DNA from: Dialister sp. UBA6422
Lineage (GTDB): Bacteria > Bacillota > Negativicutes > Veillonellales > Dialisteraceae
Assembly (NCBI GenBank): GCA_002439665.1
Contig: DJPC01000166.1
Coordinates: 1 to 21,638, forward strand
Direction: 5' to 3'
Length of the DNA: 21,638 nt
The stretch's first letter is position 1. Each line of letters opens with the position of its first letter. Of the stretch, positions 20,245-21,638 are shown in pieces. A model generated the notes under the pieces. That model worked only from the letters and a program-made list of their open reading frames with translations, did no database searches and was not told where the DNA came from. The position numbers and the translations under genes are program-made.

Positions 20245-21638
20245 ATGGAAATTTATAAAGCAAAAGTACTTGGGTTTTGCTATGGCGTCAAAAGAGCTAT
20301 GAAAATAGCGGAAAATGCGGCCAATTCGGGAATTAAAGCCGTTACCTATGGCCCTATTATCCACAACCCACAAGTGGTCAAACGTCTAGCAGATAAAGGG
20401 GTCCACCCTGTCGATGATTTAGAAAATCTCACTGATGAAACTGTGATAATTCGCTCGCATGGAGTGGGGCCTTCGTGTTATAATATGCTTAAGTGCAAAA
20501 ATCTGGCCCTAATGGACGCGACTTGCCCTTTTGTCAAACGAAACCAGGAAATCACAAAAGAACTGGTGGAGGACGGAAAGAAAGTCGTACTCATCGGTGA
20601 AAAAAAGCATCCAGAAATGAAAAGTGTAGCAGAATGGGCAGTAGGACATTCCTTCATGGTAGAAACCATGGACGATGTCAATGGACTTCCATCTATGGAA
20701 GAAGCCCATATTGTCATACAGACTACATTTTCAGTTGCTTTAGCTGACAAGCTGATCAATGCCATTCGCCAAAAGGTGAAACAGGTATACGTACACAAAT
20801 CTATTTGTGACGCTACTATGCAAAGACAGCAGGCAGCACGTGAGCTGGCGAGGAAAGTAGATGTGATGATTGTCATCGGCGGGCGCAATAGCGCTAATAC
20901 CGGTCGACTGGCAGAAGTCTGCAAAAGCGAAGGCGCAGCAGTCCATCATATCGAAACGGCTGATGAACTAAAATCAGAATGGTTCAAAAGTCGGGACAAG
21001 ATTGGCATCACCGCCGGTGCATCCACACCGGACTGGATCATAGAGGAGGTAGTTTGTATTATGGAAAACATGAAAGAAATGCTGGATCAGGAAGAAATGA
21101 ACCTGGACGTGCATAAAGGTAGCGTAGTAGAAGGAGAAGTTGTCGACGTAATGGACGACAAAGCTTACATCTCTTTTGGCTACAAAACAGAAGCTGTTCT
21201 GCAGGCTCATGAATATTCTTTCCCGGCACCAGCATCTCTGAAAGATGTACTCAAAGTTGGCGATAAACTTCGTGTACAGATTGTTAGTGGCGTTAAAGAA
21301 GATAGCACCATTTACGTATCCAAGATTAAAGTTGACCGTCTGGCTGACTGGGACGTAGTGGAAGAAGCTTTCGAAAAAGGCGAACCTGTTGAATGTGAAG
21401 GTATCGAAGCTATTAAAGTAGGTCTTCTGGTTCAGCTGAAATCCCTGCGTGGTTTCATTCCGCTGTCCCAGGGGGATCTCCGTTTTGTACATTCCCTGCA
21501 GAGCTTGGTTGGACAGAAATTCCCAGCTAAGATTCTTGAAGTAGACCGCACAAAGAATAGACTGGTTCTTTCCCGTAAAGCTGTACTGGAAGACCAGAGA
21601 AATACAGAAATGGATGAAATCGAAAATGCTTATGAAAA
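20245..21638 (+). CDS. ispH-rpsA: IspH (HMBPP reductase) fused to ribosomal protein S1, 3' end outside the window
   Basis: An uninterrupted frame of 464 codons reaches the window edge. Residues 1-272 are IspH, the last enzyme of the non-mevalonate pathway, reducing HMBPP to IPP and DMAPP with a 4Fe-4S cluster. The cluster cysteines are C12 (GFCYGV), C94 (DATCPF) and C188 (SICDAT); HNP, RSHGVG, QTTFS and GGRNSANT are substrate-site motifs. From M273 the protein continues into S1, with two S1 RNA-binding domains visible (about 291-360 and 375-445). This fusion is known in Clostridia and Negativicutes. ATG 20245 matches the family's N-terminus but has a weak ribosome-binding site; an in-frame TTG at 20230 has AGGCGG ahead. 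GAGGAGGT at 21043-21050 precedes ATG 21061 at the junction. Confidence 0.93.
   Translation, partial: MEIYKAKVLGFCYGVKRAMKIAENAANSGIKAVTYGPIIHNPQVVKRLADKGVHPVDDLENLTDETVIIRSHGVGPSCYNMLKCKNLALMDATCPFVKRNQEITKELVEDGKKVVLIGEKKHPEMKSVAEWAVGHSFMVETMDDVNGLPSMEEAHIVIQTTFSVALADKLINAIRQKVKQVYVHKSICDATMQRQQAARELARKVDVMIVIGGRNSANTGRLAEVCKSEGAAVHHIETADELKSEWFKSRDKIGITAGASTPDWIIEEVVCIMENMKEMLDQEEMNLDVHKGSVVEGEVVDVMDDKAYISFGYKTEAVLQAHEYSFPAPASLKDVLKVGDKLRVQIVSGVKEDSTIYVSKIKVDRLADWDVVEEAFEKGEPVECEGIEAIKVGLLVQLKSLRGFIPLSQGDLRFVHSLQSLVGQKFPAKILEVDRTKNRLVLSRKAVLEDQRNTEMDEIENAYE

Noticed and set aside
20478..21492. Minus-strand frames opposite ispH-rpsA
   Set aside because: They are mirror frames of the strongly conserved plus-strand fusion.
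1..21638. Mobile element, CRISPR array, toxin-antitoxin or defence cassette
   Set aside because: I found no transposase, integrase, spacer-repeat pattern or paired small genes; the protein genes are ordinary chromosomal ones.

Overview
The window is chromosomal, AT-rich, and carries 16 protein genes plus one candidate micro-ORF, four intact tRNA genes and two T-box leaders. Several traits point to an anaerobic Firmicute of the Negativicutes type (Veillonella/Dialister-like): a gene order FAD-oxidoreductase / cmk / plsC / ispH in which ispH continues in frame into ribosomal protein S1, a B12-dependent (class II) ribonucleotide reductase, T-box control of amino-acid genes, and a cysteine-free S4 protein. 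The genus assignment is inference; no rRNA is present to settle it.

Layout. 1-1240 is non-coding or tRNA: a 156-nt structured inverted repeat at the left edge, a 7-bp tandem repeat, a truncated tRNA-Val fragment, then minus-strand tRNA-Val, -Glu and -Asn, and a second complete tRNA-Val with its own promoter and terminator. 1317-3310 is a T-box-controlled unit: promoter, T-box leader with terminator, a possible 39-residue membrane peptide, and a sodium-coupled amino-acid symporter of the DAACS family with SstT-like substrate-site residues. A uroporphyrinogen-decarboxylase-like protein (minus) and a GT-C-like membrane protein (plus) follow as separate transcription units. At 6.5-8.7 kb lies nrdJ behind two NrdR-type boxes spaced 32 bp apart. 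rpsD (minus, perfect consensus promoter) and a solute-binding lipoprotein (plus) diverge from 9.4-9.75 kb.

10.6-13.1 kb is a two-gene trpE-trpG unit (minus) behind a second T-box leader, preceded by a pyridoxal-phosphate Orn/Lys/Arg-type decarboxylase (minus). From 15.2 kb to the right edge everything is on the plus strand: scpA, scpB, rluB and a BaiN/HI0933-type flavoprotein, packed with overlaps, then a 300-bp hairpin-rich gap, then cmk, plsC and the ispH-rpsA fusion, which runs off the window.

How they work together: the right half is housekeeping (chromosome condensation, rRNA modification, CMP and phospholipid metabolism, isoprenoids, translation). The left and middle are amino-acid supply (symporter, binding protein, tryptophan synthesis, amino-acid decarboxylation) and dNTP supply. 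I see no mobile element, CRISPR array, defence cassette or obviously new multi-gene system. The most rewarding items are the regulatory and RNA structures: the left-edge structured repeat, the tRNA-Val fragment, the two T-boxes, the NrdR tandem site, and a strong Shine-Dalgarno at the IspH/S1 junction.
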